A stretch of DNA of 64,000 nucleotides from Fuerstiella sp. GTDB taxonomy: Bacteria > Planctomycetota > Planctomycetia > Planctomycetales > Planctomycetaceae. A program made the translations under genes and the position numbers. Positions 28,107 to 37,786 of this stretch are shown here, one piece after another. The stretch covers positions 113,051 to 177,050 of the forward strand of contig JAQWOH010000076.1 in the NCBI GenBank assembly GCA_029245955.1. The letters are read 5' to 3'. The notes under the pieces were generated by a model. The model was not told the origin of the DNA, made no database searches, and worked only from the letters and a program-made list of their open reading frames with translations. Position 1 is the first letter of the stretch. Every line of letters starts with the position of its first letter.

Positions 28107-29066
28107 ATGCGAGCAGTCACACTCATTGACGGCGAACTGCAGTACGATGCAGGCTACGCGCCCTGCGAAGCGCCCGATGGCCTGGTGGAAGTTAAAGTTC
28201 TGAAAGCCGGCATCTGCGAAACCGACCTGCAGTTGAAACAGGGGTATATGGGCTTCAGCGGCGTATTGGGGCATGAATTCGTCGGAGTCGCTCAGTCCGG
28301 ACGATTTGCCGAGCAACGCGTGGTTGGCGAAATCAACTGCGTCTGTGGTCGTTGCGACTTCTGCAGACGCGACGTGCCCACACATTGTGAGCACCGAACG
28401 GTGATCGGCATTCTGAGTCACGACGGTGCCTTCGCCGATTCGCTGTTCGTGCCGGAACAGAATCTGCACGTTGTCCCGGACCACCTTTCAACGGAACACG
28501 CTGTTTTCACCGAACCAGTAGCTGCAGCGTGTCGCATTCTGGAACAGACGCACCTTAACAGCAATCACAGTGTTGTAGTTCTGGGCGACGGACGATTGGG
28601 AAATCTTTGTGCTCAGGTCATCGCAACCACCCAGGCTGATGTGCTGGTCGTCGGCAAGCACAGCTGGAAGTTGCAGCAACTGCAAGAACTCGGCATTCAG
28701 ACGATGCTGTTATCCGAATTTCAGCCTCGCTCAAAAGCGGACTTCGTCGTTGACTGTACCGGTTCGCCCACCGGATTCCCGTTGTCGCTGCAGACCGTGA
28801 AACCGTGCGGAACCGTGATTCTGAAAACCACCGTTGCCGCAGAGCAGTCTCTGCATCTTGCGCCAGTCGTCATTAATGAAGTGCAGGTGATCGGTTCCCG
28901 CTGTGGGCCGTTTGCGCCTGCACTGCAAATGATTGCAGACAAAATCGTCCAGGTCGAGTCTCTCATTACGGCAGAATACCCTCTGGATCAGGCAATTCAG
29001 GCGTTTCGACATGCAGAGCAGGCCGATACACTGAAGGTTCTGCTGCATGTATCTGACAGCGTATGA
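28107..29066 (+). CDS. Zinc-dependent alcohol dehydrogenase-like (MDR) oxidoreductase
   Basis: The ATG follows the peptidase stop directly. The 319-residue medium-chain dehydrogenase has catalytic-zinc residues Cys37 (AGICETD) and His56-Glu57 (GHEF), the structural-zinc quartet Cys80, 83, 86, 94 (C-x2-C-x2-C-x7-C), and a degenerate nucleotide fold starting VVVLGDGRLGNL. The Gly pattern GxGxxG appears as GDGRLG. The protein is shorter than the usual 340-370 residues. It would oxidise an alcohol or polyol using NAD(P). It lies between an exported peptidase and a DUF4159 gene, so the link with them is by operon only. Confidence 0.88.
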   Translation: MRAVTLIDGELQYDAGYAPCEAPDGLVEVKVLKAGICETDLQLKQGYMGFSGVLGHEFVGVAQSGRFAEQRVVGEINCVCGRCDFCRRDVPTHCEHRTVIGILSHDGAFADSLFVPEQNLHVVPDHLSTEHAVFTEPVAAACRILEQTHLNSNHSVVVLGDGRLGNLCAQVIATTQADVLVVGKHSWKLQQLQELGIQTMLLSEFQPRSKADFVVDCTGSPTGFPLSLQTVKPCGTVILKTTVAAEQSLHLAPVVINEVQVIGSRCGPFAPALQMIADKIVQVESLITAEYPLDQAIQAFRHAEQADTLKVLLHVSDSV

Positions 29067-29088
29067 GCTCAGCAAACGGAGAGAAGTC

Positions 29089-31548
29089 ATGCCCGGATTC
29101 ACAGTGTCAGTGCCGCGAGCCTGGTCTGTCTGCCTGACGTTGACGGTGTCGTTTGCGGTCACCGTCCCGACGGCAGCAGCTGCGCCACAGAACAGACAAC
29201 TGTCTGACGTGGAGCTTCGCGACAGGATTCTGCGTTCTCTGCGTGATGGCGGGGACTTTCTGAAGCGTCGTCAGCACGACAACGGATCATGGACTGCTAC
29301 GGGCGACGAGTCACCGTACAAATACGGACTCACATCACTCGCTGTTCTGGCACTCATCAATAGTGACGTTCCGGTCGACTCTGTCCCGATCCAGAAGGGA
29401 CTGGCCTTTCTGCGATCTGCTCCGCCGAACCAGCCGAAATTTGTATATGAGGCATCCCTGATGGTGATGGCCTTCTGTGCGGCGGACGACGAATTGGATA
29501 AGGACTTCGCGCGCGTTGACCGCCTGACCCGGCTGCTCGTGAGGACTCAATGCGCACGAGGCCCCAACAGCGGACTGTGGGGATATCATCTGGTCGAACG
29601 AGGTGGTTCTCCGGGCGGAAATGGCGAAGACCACAGCAACGGGCAGTTTGCCGTGCTGGCACTCAGAGACGCCGCCTACGCAGGCATTGAGATTGACCGG
29701 GCCGTGTGGGAACGAACTCATGAACACTGGCTCAGGACTCAGCGCAGTGACGGCGGGTGGGGTTACAAGCCCAACGACCCGGCCAAAGGGAGCATGACCA
29801 CAGCAGGACTGTCAACGCTGGCCGTCACGGCGCGCATGCTGCAGGACGACAGTGACGTGGACAGAGACGGTCGTCCGGACTGCTGCATGCCACAACCGGT
29901 ACCCGATGCCTTCGAAAAAGGACGTAAGTGGCTCGCCAGACACTTCTCCGTCAATACGAATCCGCCCGGCCAGAACTGGCACTATTATTACCTGTACGGC
30001 CTTGAACGCGCCGGGCGACTGGGCAACGTCCGTTTCTTCGGACAGCACGACTGGTATCGCCAGGGGGCTCGCTATCTCGTCGCCGCACAGAACGGCGACG
30101 GTGGCTGGAACGAACGAAGTGGGTCCACGCCGGTTCTGTCGTCATCGTTCGCACTGCTGTTTCTGGCGAAGGGACTTTCTCGCGTTGTGGTCAACAAGCT
30201 CGACTACAACTCAGTCGGTCACGAAGAAGAAACCAACGGCGAGTGGAACCGGCACCCCTTCGATATGACAAATCTGATTGAAAAAATCGATGGATTGAAA
30301 GGCTGGCCGCCGAGACTGATCAGCCAGGTGCTTTCGCTGGGGCGTCTGAATGGTGACACAGCGGTCAATGACATGAATCAGGCCCCGGTGCTGTACATCA
30401 GCGGCAAAGAGGCACCGACGCTCACGGACGACCACGTCGCGTGGCTGCGAGAATATGTCGATGAAGGAGGCTTCATCTTCGCAGTGGCCAACTGCACTGA
30501 CGGCACTTTTGATGATGGTTTTCGTGACCTCGTGGAACGTATGTTCCCGGACGGCGAAGCGTCGCTGCAGCGACTGCAGGCGGATCACCCGGTGTACCGC
30601 AGCGAATACGCATTGACGAATACGGAATCCATCGAATTGTACGGTGTCGACTTCGGCTGCCGAACCGCCATTATTTATTCACCCGAAGATCTTGGATGTC
30701 TGTGGCAGAAGTGGATGCGGCACGACCCGCCTGCCAGATCACAGGGACTGATTCAGCGAATCCTTCGAGCGAACCGAATAGGCGTGAACGTTCTGGCCTA
30801 TGCGACAGGCAGGGAACCACCGGTCAAACTCAACAGCAGCGATGACCAGCACAAAACTCCGCGGTCGCGAATTCGACGCGGGCTCATCGAAATTGCGCAA
30901 TTGCGGCACAAAGGCGGCTGGGACACAGCTCCCAAAGCCCTCGAAAACCTGTTACAGGGACTCAACGAGACCATCGGCATCGGCGTTGCCCCGAAACGAA
31001 AAACAATTCCAATTACACTGAGTGAACTGCGTCGTTTTCCGCTCGCTTACATGCACGGTCGTTATCGATTTCAGCTGTCGCAGCAGGAACGCGGTGCACT
31101 CCGCGATTATCTGAGTCGGGGACCGGTGCTGTTCGCAGATGCCTGCTGTGGCTCAACCAGATTTGATCGCAGCTTTCGCGACTTGATGGGCCAGATGTTT
31201 CCGGACCATCCGCTGCAGGCCATTCCGGCAGACCACGAACTTTTCTCGGAAGTCACAGGCCATCGTATCGACACAGTGCAACTGCGGAAAATGGTAGCCG
31301 GAACAGCAAATGCCGCCATGAAGTCCAGAACTGAAACCGGTCCGCCGTTGCTGGAGGGTATCGAAATTGATGGCCGTTATGCGGTAGTCTACAGTCGCTA
31401 CGACATTAGCTGTGCTCTTGAGAACCAGGCATCGCTCGCATGTGACGGCTATGTTGAAGAAGATGCGATGAAACTGGCGATGAATATTGTCCTGTATGCC
31501 ATGCTGCAGGATATCGGTGGGACCAGGATCGACAACACAGTAAACTGA
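29089..31548 (+). CDS. DUF4159 protein with prenyltransferase/squalene-cyclase-like repeats
   Basis: The ATG at 29089 behind GGAGAGAAG gives a signal peptide (MPGFTVSVPRAWS...). The 819-residue product first shows alpha/alpha-toroid repeats with Gln-Trp-like motifs (QHDNGSWTATG, QRSDGGWGY, QNGDGGWNE; about 45-370), a fold shared by squalene cyclases and terpenoid or protein prenyltransferases. No catalytic DxDD motif is visible, so enzyme activity is doubtful. Two DUF4159 copies follow, around 415-570 (APVLYISG...) and 640-815 (LAYMHGRYRF...). DUF4159 is of unknown function and in other lineages sits with MoxR-type operons. Exported location is inferred from the leader. Confidence 0.85.
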   Translation: MPGFTVSVPRAWSVCLTLTVSFAVTVPTAAAAPQNRQLSDVELRDRILRSLRDGGDFLKRRQHDNGSWTATGDESPYKYGLTSLAVLALINSDVPVDSVPIQKGLAFLRSAPPNQPKFVYEASLMVMAFCAADDELDKDFARVDRLTRLLVRTQCARGPNSGLWGYHLVERGGSPGGNGEDHSNGQFAVLALRDAAYAGIEIDRAVWERTHEHWLRTQRSDGGWGYKPNDPAKGSMTTAGLSTLAVTARMLQDDSDVDRDGRPDCCMPQPVPDAFEKGRKWLARHFSVNTNPPGQNWHYYYLYGLERAGRLGNVRFFGQHDWYRQGARYLVAAQNGDGGWNERSGSTPVLSSSFALLFLAKGLSRVVVNKLDYNSVGHEEETNGEWNRHPFDMTNLIEKIDGLKGWPPRLISQVLSLGRLNGDTAVNDMNQAPVLYISGKEAPTLTDDHVAWLREYVDEGGFIFAVANCTDGTFDDGFRDLVERMFPDGEASLQRLQADHPVYRSEYALTNTESIELYGVDFGCRTAIIYSPEDLGCLWQKWMRHDPPARSQGLIQRILRANRIGVNVLAYATGREPPVKLNSSDDQHKTPRSRIRRGLIEIAQLRHKGGWDTAPKALENLLQGLNETIGIGVAPKRKTIPITLSELRRFPLAYMHGRYRFQLSQQERGALRDYLSRGPVLFADACCGSTRFDRSFRDLMGQMFPDHPLQAIPADHELFSEVTGHRIDTVQLRKMVAGTANAAMKSRTETGPPLLEGIEIDGRYAVVYSRYDISCALENQASLACDGYVEEDAMKLAMNIVLYAMLQDIGGTRIDNTVN

Positions 31549-31572
31549 GCAGTCACGAATCGCTTACGGTAG

Positions 31573-32163
31573 TTGCAAGATTCTCACGTGTATTCATTTC
31601 AAACGACGATTCAGGAGACGTCCCTCACATTCGAAACGCACCCGGATCTTTTCTCACCACGCAGAGCAGACGCCGGCACACTGGCCATGCTGAAGACCAC
31701 AGAACTCAACCCCGGTGACAAGGTCCTGGATCTCGGTTGTGGCTATGGGCTGGTTGGTATCTACGCCGCGAAGATACTTGAAGAGACTGACGTCTGGATG
31801 CTGGACAGTAATTTAACCGCAGTCCGGTATGCACAGCGAAATGCCGTTCTGAACAACGTCCCCGACGTATCGATTTCACTCAGCGATGGTTTTCGCAACT
31901 TCCGCGAAACCGGATTCACACGAATCCTGTCTAACCCTCCGTACCACACAGACTTCGCAGTTGCTAAACACTTCATTCAAAAAGGCTTCAATCGTCTGAC
32001 GATTGGTGGTGAATTCTGGTTCGTCACGAAACGGGACAAATGGTACCGCAACAAACTGCGAGCGATTTTTGGCTTTGTCGACTGCCGAATAGTCGATTCG
32101 TACTTCGTTTTAAAAGCGGTAAAGAAACACACCAATTTCGCTTCGAAGAAGTCGGGGCGATAA
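31573..32163 (+). CDS. Class I SAM-dependent methyltransferase, RsmC/RlmG-like
   Basis: The sequence holds VLDLGCGYGL (51-60), the SAM-binding motif I, and NPPYH (121-125), the motif of enzymes that methylate the exocyclic or ring nitrogen of guanine or adenine. The arrangement, with LFSPRRADAGT just before motif I, matches the C-terminal catalytic half of RsmC (16S rRNA G1207). The protein (196 residues) lacks the N-terminal pseudo-domain of proteobacterial RsmC. The TTG at 31573 is the upstream-most start; GTG at 31588 is an alternative. Cytoplasmic. Target RNA is inferred from the family. Confidence 0.85.
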   Translation: MQDSHVYSFQTTIQETSLTFETHPDLFSPRRADAGTLAMLKTTELNPGDKVLDLGCGYGLVGIYAAKILEETDVWMLDSNLTAVRYAQRNAVLNNVPDVSISLSDGFRNFRETGFTRILSNPPYHTDFAVAKHFIQKGFNRLTIGGEFWFVTKRDKWYRNKLRAIFGFVDCRIVDSYFVLKAVKKHTNFASKKSGR

Positions 32164-32364
32164 CACGCCAGGACAACACGCACGTTTCTTCGGGATGCAA
32201 CTGCTGACGGATCTGCACAGGCGGCAGCCGCAGGATCGCCGTCACAACAATAAGTATGCAGACTTCTGTTCGTAGTCGTCGGAACGTGTCACGTAACATG
32301 TACCGGCACCAGTGACGCAGGCACAAAACCCGGAACAGCGACGTGCCATTTCACGACCGCCCAT

Positions 32365-33051
32365 CTATGCCCCTGCGTCAGTCGGAGCGTCCTGCACAAA
32401 GACCTGTCGTGGGTCACTTCGTTCCGACAGCGGAAAAACTCGACGCCATCGTTCTGCTGCCGCATCAACTTCTCCTTGCGAAGCTCCCTGACGCATCAGG
32501 ATCTCCACGTAGTGGTAGTATAGATTCTCGTCCGTCCTGGAATTAAGTGCCAGCGCGGTTTCGAAACATTCACGAACCGCGTTCAGGTCTGCGTTCCTGA
32601 ACTGTCGGCAAACCGAGTGTTGCTCCATTGAAAGCAGGTCATCGTGGCAGAGCTTCATCTGAAACCCACGAATAAACAGCACCTCGGATCGTTCCGGATA
32701 CAGTTCGAACAGGACACCAGGCAGATCATATTCCAGAAACAAGTCCGGTGCACCCGGCCCCACGGGCAGGTCGACAGCTCTTAGCAGGAACTCAGACGTC
32801 TTTCCATACTGCCACGCCTCAAAGGCACCAATGACACCGGCCACCATGTAGATTCCAAACAGAAAGCGATAGCGGTTCAGTCGGCCGGTATACATCCAAC
32901 TGCAAAAACGGCGCACCGGCACGCCAAACAACAGCAACAGCAGCAACCAGCTGTCCCAGCCGGACGCGTAGCCGTACAAACTGACGGCAACGCACAGACC
33001 GAACAGTATGCGGCCTCCGGTACGTGGAGGTAATTCAGAGGTCCGTGTCAT
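32365..33051 (-). CDS. Uncharacterised membrane protein, partner of the histidine-rich gene
   Basis: This 228-residue protein is not recognised. It has two or three N-terminal membrane segments (about 15-28, 30-45 and 63-82), then a soluble C-terminal part of about 140 residues with a TPR-like helix pair (NADLNAVRECFETALALNS). It starts by a four-base ATGA overlap with the preceding histidine-rich gene, so the two are made together in fixed proportion. Its final stop is about 200 bases from the convergent methyltransferase gene. No motif allows a function to be assigned. Confidence 0.75.
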   Translation of the reverse strand: MTRTSELPPRTGGRILFGLCVAVSLYGYASGWDSWLLLLLLFGVPVRRFCSWMYTGRLNRYRFLFGIYMVAGVIGAFEAWQYGKTSEFLLRAVDLPVGPGAPDLFLEYDLPGVLFELYPERSEVLFIRGFQMKLCHDDLLSMEQHSVCRQFRNADLNAVRECFETALALNSRTDENLYYHYVEILMRQGASQGEVDAAAERWRRVFPLSERSDPRQVFVQDAPTDAGA

Positions 33052-34136
33052 CCCAGACCTTTCTGAATTCTGCGGTCACTGACTTTCCAGATGAACGAAT
33101 CGAAATAGTAATGCGTCAGCCCAAACGTTTCGAGCAGCGCCTGTGTCACGACCGCGTATCCTTCGTCAGGCGTCATGCTGGGAAGATTGAGCGATGGGAT
33201 CGCTTCGTACAGATTCGGAAAATCCCCCCATCCGAAAATCAAACCACCAACCGGGCCTCCACTAAGCAGGTGCAGTACCACCGAATAGAACAGGCCCATT
33301 AAAACAAACGCGGCCACATTGCCGGGCCTCACCAGCGCAGCCGCGAAACGACTCTTCGACTCACCTTTCATCGTCTGGCGACGCAGATACCAATAGACCA
33401 TCACGGAATACTGCGTGCCATGCAGGATGCGGTGTGCAACACCGAAGACCAGTACATTCGCAGCCTGCCACGCGCAAAAGTACCACATGAAATAGCTGCA
33501 GGCAATAAACAGATATTTGACAGGGTTGATGCGGTACCCCTTCGCCAACGACCATAAAACGTGCCCCAGATAGATGACCGCATAAACTCCGGTCACGGTC
33601 CAGCTGACAGCGCCGATCAGCCTCACTGCCTCAGGACTGATAGCCAGCCGGAATCGATAAAGCTCACGAACCAGCACCGGCATGAACAGTGGAGACGTCA
33701 GCAGCATGTTGCAAAACAGGACCCAGCCCAGGACCAGATCGAACCGCCCCGTTGATGGTGCACCGGTCTCACCCTTAAAATCGTAGATACGCGCAAAGCC
33801 ATGCTGCTGCATGATGCTGTGTTGATGGTCCCACAGAATCACCAGCATGGCGGTCGTAATGGGCGCCCATTTCAATCCGGCAATACAAGCCAGAAAAATC
33901 AACAATGGTCCGACATAAAGCCGATCATTCCAGAGCTGTCGTTCCTCCGGAATTCCGTAGGTGCGCAGCCACCCGGCGAAGTGGTGGGGCACGGTGACCC
34001 ACAATCCAATCGTCACAAGTGCGACCCCATTGAGCCACTGCTGGCATGCCAGCGCGATACCCGCTGCCAGGAACGGCAAAGCCAGAAACCAGAACAGGTC
34101 CTGGCGTCGCGTCAGAATGTAGCCAGTTTGAAACAC
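33048..34136 (-). CDS. Histidine-rich polytopic membrane protein, possible metal enzyme
   Basis: The 362-residue protein has about eight hydrophobic helices. Its histidines are arranged as pairs near membrane faces: His51-His52 (PHHFAGW), His104/106/112 (WDHQHSIMQQHGFARIYDF), His235/239 (AHRILHGTQY) and His342 (LTHYYFDSFIWKV). This is what membrane di-iron or other metal oxygenases and desaturases look like, though I do not see the exact HxxxH-HxxHH pattern of a known desaturase; Brp/Blh carotene oxygenases are another remote possibility. The downstream gene overlaps by four bases. The family is not one I can name, but the clustering of His, Asp and Tyr strongly suggests a bound metal centre. 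Confidence 0.8.
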   Translation of the reverse strand: MFQTGYILTRRQDLFWFLALPFLAAGIALACQQWLNGVALVTIGLWVTVPHHFAGWLRTYGIPEERQLWNDRLYVGPLLIFLACIAGLKWAPITTAMLVILWDHQHSIMQQHGFARIYDFKGETGAPSTGRFDLVLGWVLFCNMLLTSPLFMPVLVRELYRFRLAISPEAVRLIGAVSWTVTGVYAVIYLGHVLWSLAKGYRINPVKYLFIACSYFMWYFCAWQAANVLVFGVAHRILHGTQYSVMVYWYLRRQTMKGESKSRFAAALVRPGNVAAFVLMGLFYSVVLHLLSGGPVGGLIFGWGDFPNLYEAIPSLNLPSMTPDEGYAVVTQALLETFGLTHYYFDSFIWKVSDRRIQKGLG

Positions 34137-34341
34137 CCGTCACTTTCATCCACAGACCGATGAGAATGCTGCCAGAATCGCCGCACGTAAATGTCCGAAC
34201 GTACATGCTACCCCACCCGATTCACCACCGAAAGGCAGACTACTGACCCGATTCCCGTCTGAAAACTCTCTGCGGCCATGCGTGCATCCTCAACGGAATC
34301 CTCGCCATCATTCAGCAATATGTGCAAAGCGACGTGGGCCG

Positions 34342-37257
34342 CTAGTTTCCATATGGCCGAATATCGTGCCCCTCAACCAGTATCATAGTGGCATCCGTCA
34401 GCAGCGACGTGAATGATTGCTGAGTTCCCGACGGCCACGTAACGCGCAGGGACGATACGCTGTCAACGGAGCCCAGGCCAGATTGAAGCAGGCGTTCATT
34501 AGACGCCATGTAACCATCACCTGCCGCCAGTTTTTTCGTCCACTCTCGATCTCTTGTCTTCAGTTCCACGACCGTGCCAACGGCGTCACGGGCAGACAAC
34601 GTGGCCCGCAACAACAGACTGAAATAGTGACCATACTTTTCCGATACGTTGGTGACCAGCGAAGCCTGAGATAACATATTGGACACAGCAAAATCCATTC
34701 GCCCATCGCGATCCCAGTCAATGCGTGCCAGCCCGCGACCGAGGAATTCGCGCCCGAAGTAGTCACCAGCAGCAGCTGCGGTGAGTTCCCGAAACCGAGT
34801 ATCCCCGGTGTTTTCAAAGATCTGGGGACGTTGATGGTAATCTCCGCCATAAATACGATTGTCCGCGACATGTCCGTTAACGACAACAATGTCCAGATCA
34901 CCATCTAAATCCGGATCAAGAAACTGTGTTCCCCAACTCACGTACGGCATCGCGGGCGCATCCAGCCGCGCGGCGTGCGTGGCGTCGACAAAGTGTCCTG
35001 GTGATGTCTGTAAATAGAGCGTGTTCGGTTCGAGCCGGAAATTGGTTACAAAGAAATCGATTCGCCCGTCACCGTCGACATCGTCTGCTGCAATACCCAT
35101 ACAGGCCTGGGCCAGTCCGTTGCGATCAAATGCCAGTCCTGAGGGAAAGCCTGCCTCAGTCAATGAAATATTGAACGTGGTTTCTGCTGCAGGGGAATTC
35201 TGAAGTAAAAAGTTTGGTACCGCGTCGTTCGCGATGGACAAATCGGGACGGCCGCGAGTCCGCAGAGCAGCCGCAACAAAGCCCAGGCCTTTCGGCTGCC
35301 TGGTCGGCGTCATATCAGGAACATGAGCAAACGTGCCATCCCCACGGCTGATGAGCAGACGATCAGGCACTCCGGAGAACGACCGTGGATTGCAGCCGAT
35401 GTCGTCACAGATACGTTTGCAGACATCCTCGCCACTGATGAAATTAACGTCGAATAAATCCGGATTCCCGTCGGCATTCAAATCGACGACCGCACAGCTC
35501 GAGGTCCAGTCCTGAGGTGTAAGAGTGCTCGAACGATCTGTAAATGTACAGTCTCCGTTGTTGTGAAACAGACGGTTGCACCCCAGATTTGCCACATAGA
35601 GATCAGGAAAACCGTCGTTGTCACTATCGCCCGCCGCACATCCCTGTGAAAACTCGCGTTCGTCAATGTCACATCGCGCCGTCACGTCGCGAAATTCAAG
35701 TCCCCGCAAATTACGATATAATCGATCAGTAAGTTCGAGGGAAAGTGAACATGCCGTTGCACCGTGTTTCCATTCCACTCCCTGTGGAAAATAAAGATCC
35801 GGCCAACTGTCCATATCAAAGTCAACGACGGCAACCCCACCACCGTTCTGCTCAAACATCCGCACACCCTTGGTCGATTTATCCGGACCGTTGTTGTATT
35901 CGAACTCAATGCCGCCACTGGTACCTTCAACAAATCGAATGCCGCCGTGAGCGTCCGACGCGACATCGGCATTGCTGGCCGGTGAGCGAGTCCCCTCAGC
36001 CGGAAAGTCGGACAGCTCGAAACGCAGCGCCAGATTCATAGGGGCAAGAACAGGCGGTGTGTCAGGAGTAATTCGAGCATTGAGCCGAGTAATCAGTCCG
36101 CGCCATTCGCTGCTTCCGGTTGATCGATCGGCATAGAGAGCCCATGCCCGCGCTTCAAGAATTCGTCCCGTGTCCTGCAACAGATCCACTACATGACGTA
36201 GCACGGACGGGTCAGTTCCATCTCCCTCGACCACGTCGTTCATTGAACGAGTGAGTTCATAAAGCTGACGTGAACGAGCAGCCAGTTCGTCGCCTGACGA
36301 CAGTTCCAGTTTCACCAGAACCTGCCCCAGCTGATAGACAGCACGGCGATGGTTCGGTGACTGAATCAGGGTTTCGTAAAAACATCGAGCGGCCACTCTG
36401 AGTTCGCCCCGCTGGCGAGCTCGCACGCCACGTATAAACCAGATGGTCGGATGCTCATCAGCACTCTTTGGCAGATTCGCGCGCCATGACTCGTATGACA
36501 CTTCGTCGCTGTCAATCAGTGATTCTCCCAACAATGCGTGGGCCGCGGTGAAACCCGGCTGCTCAGAGACAATTTCGGCAAGCAGTTCGCGCGCAACATC
36601 CTGCTGTTGATCTCGGACAGCCTGTGCTGCCAGGCCAAGACGAACAGCAATGTCATCCGGAGCTGACTGCGCGAACTGCCGCAACATGCGCCCCTGATCC
36701 ACGGGCCGATCCAGGTCGACGAGGAAAATGAGCTCCTCCAGGCTGCGGTGTGCAGAACGAACCAGAGACATGAGATATCTACTCGATTCACTGCGGCGCC
36801 CGGTCACCCCCAGCAGAAATCCCATTCGTTCGCTGGCCGGCAGATGGCCTGGGTCATGCTCAAGTACGTACCGATCGTCGGTTTCCGCATCAAATAATCG
36901 CCTTTCAGAAAAGGCGGACTCTGCAAGTTGAAGAGCCGCGGTAAATAGCATGCCGTGAACCGTCTCTCGGGACAGCTGAGTAGTATTCTTTAACTGTCGC
37001 TAACTGGCCCGCGCGGCGTGCAGCGTCGCCTGCTATGACAGTGGCTTCAGCCCACAGCGGATCGTCGCGGTCGATCGCAGTAGCCGCATCAATGGCGCCC
37101 TCATAATTCTGCGCCCGCAGCGCGCTACATGCTTGCTGCAGCAGATCGGCCGGCTGAGGACATATGCAACGACGCCAGCCGCAACAATAACCAGCGCCAC
37201 AGCGAAGACGCGAACACGCCGCTTCTCACCTCCGGACTCGTTTTCAATCCTGCTCAC
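34342..37257 (-). pseudogene. TPR, FG-GAP and ASPIC/UnbV protein with two compensating frameshifts
   Basis: From the minus strand, a GTG at 37257 behind AGGGGGCC opens a short protein with a membrane anchor (RRVRVFAVALVIVAAGVVAYV). Near 37150 the reading frame must change to continue into ADLLQQACSALRAQNYEGAI, a TPR; near 36950 it must change back to reach FTAALQLAESAFSERRLFDAE and the long open frame down to 34342. The first and third frames are the same. The long part (869 residues from an apparent ATG at 36951) has TPRs (to about 310), FG-GAP/VCBS-like calcium-binding repeats (DFDMDSWPDLYF, DSDNDGFPDLY, DLNADGNPDLF) and a C-terminal ASPIC/UnbV domain (LRVTWPSGTQQ). Anchored, exported and probably adhesive or binding. 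Either a recent double indel or two assembly errors. Confidence 0.7.
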
Positions 37258-37786
37258 TGACGGCCCCCTGAATTCGACGCATCCGTTTGTCACGAACCAT
37301 TCTCTCGAAACGAGATATCGCACGACAGGCTTTGCTTCATCGAAATTCATTTCCAGGCAAGAATCGGTTCGAAAACAAGTGTTGATGTGTGCAACCAGCG
37401 CAGAGCACCCCGCCCTGGACCGCTCATCCAACACGGTGACACAATGGGGCCATCAGAGGGAATCCGCATGCAGCAACGCTCACGGTGCCTGATCCTGAAG
37501 ATCGAACACGGGCGCCAGCCGACAAGCCGCACGCATTCTCCGGGCCCTGTTCGCCCGTCTCTGAGCTCTCTCATTCGGATACGGTCAGATGGGTTGTTGA
37601 CATCGTGTACCGAGCCGGACAAAATTGACGGGACGGTAACGTTGCTGCCATGCCCGCATTTTCTGCGACAGGCAGCCATATGATTCTACGGCTGCCCGGG
37701 GCCTGCTTTCACTTTTCTGAACGACACGTTCGCATTCTTCTGCACCGATAAGCCGACACTTCGTCGACTATGGCAGGCTCTTCGTT
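37258..37786. other. Divergent intergenic region
   Basis: About 530 bases between the ASPIC/UnbV gene (minus) and the TMTC-like gene (plus). Short open frames on both strands have no recognisable content. I see no RNA gene or terminator. Confidence 0.4.

Noticed and set aside
36900..36951. ATG at 36951 as the true start of the ASPIC/UnbV gene
   Set aside because: Upstream sequence in two frames carries an anchor and a TPR that continue the protein, so this ATG is internal.
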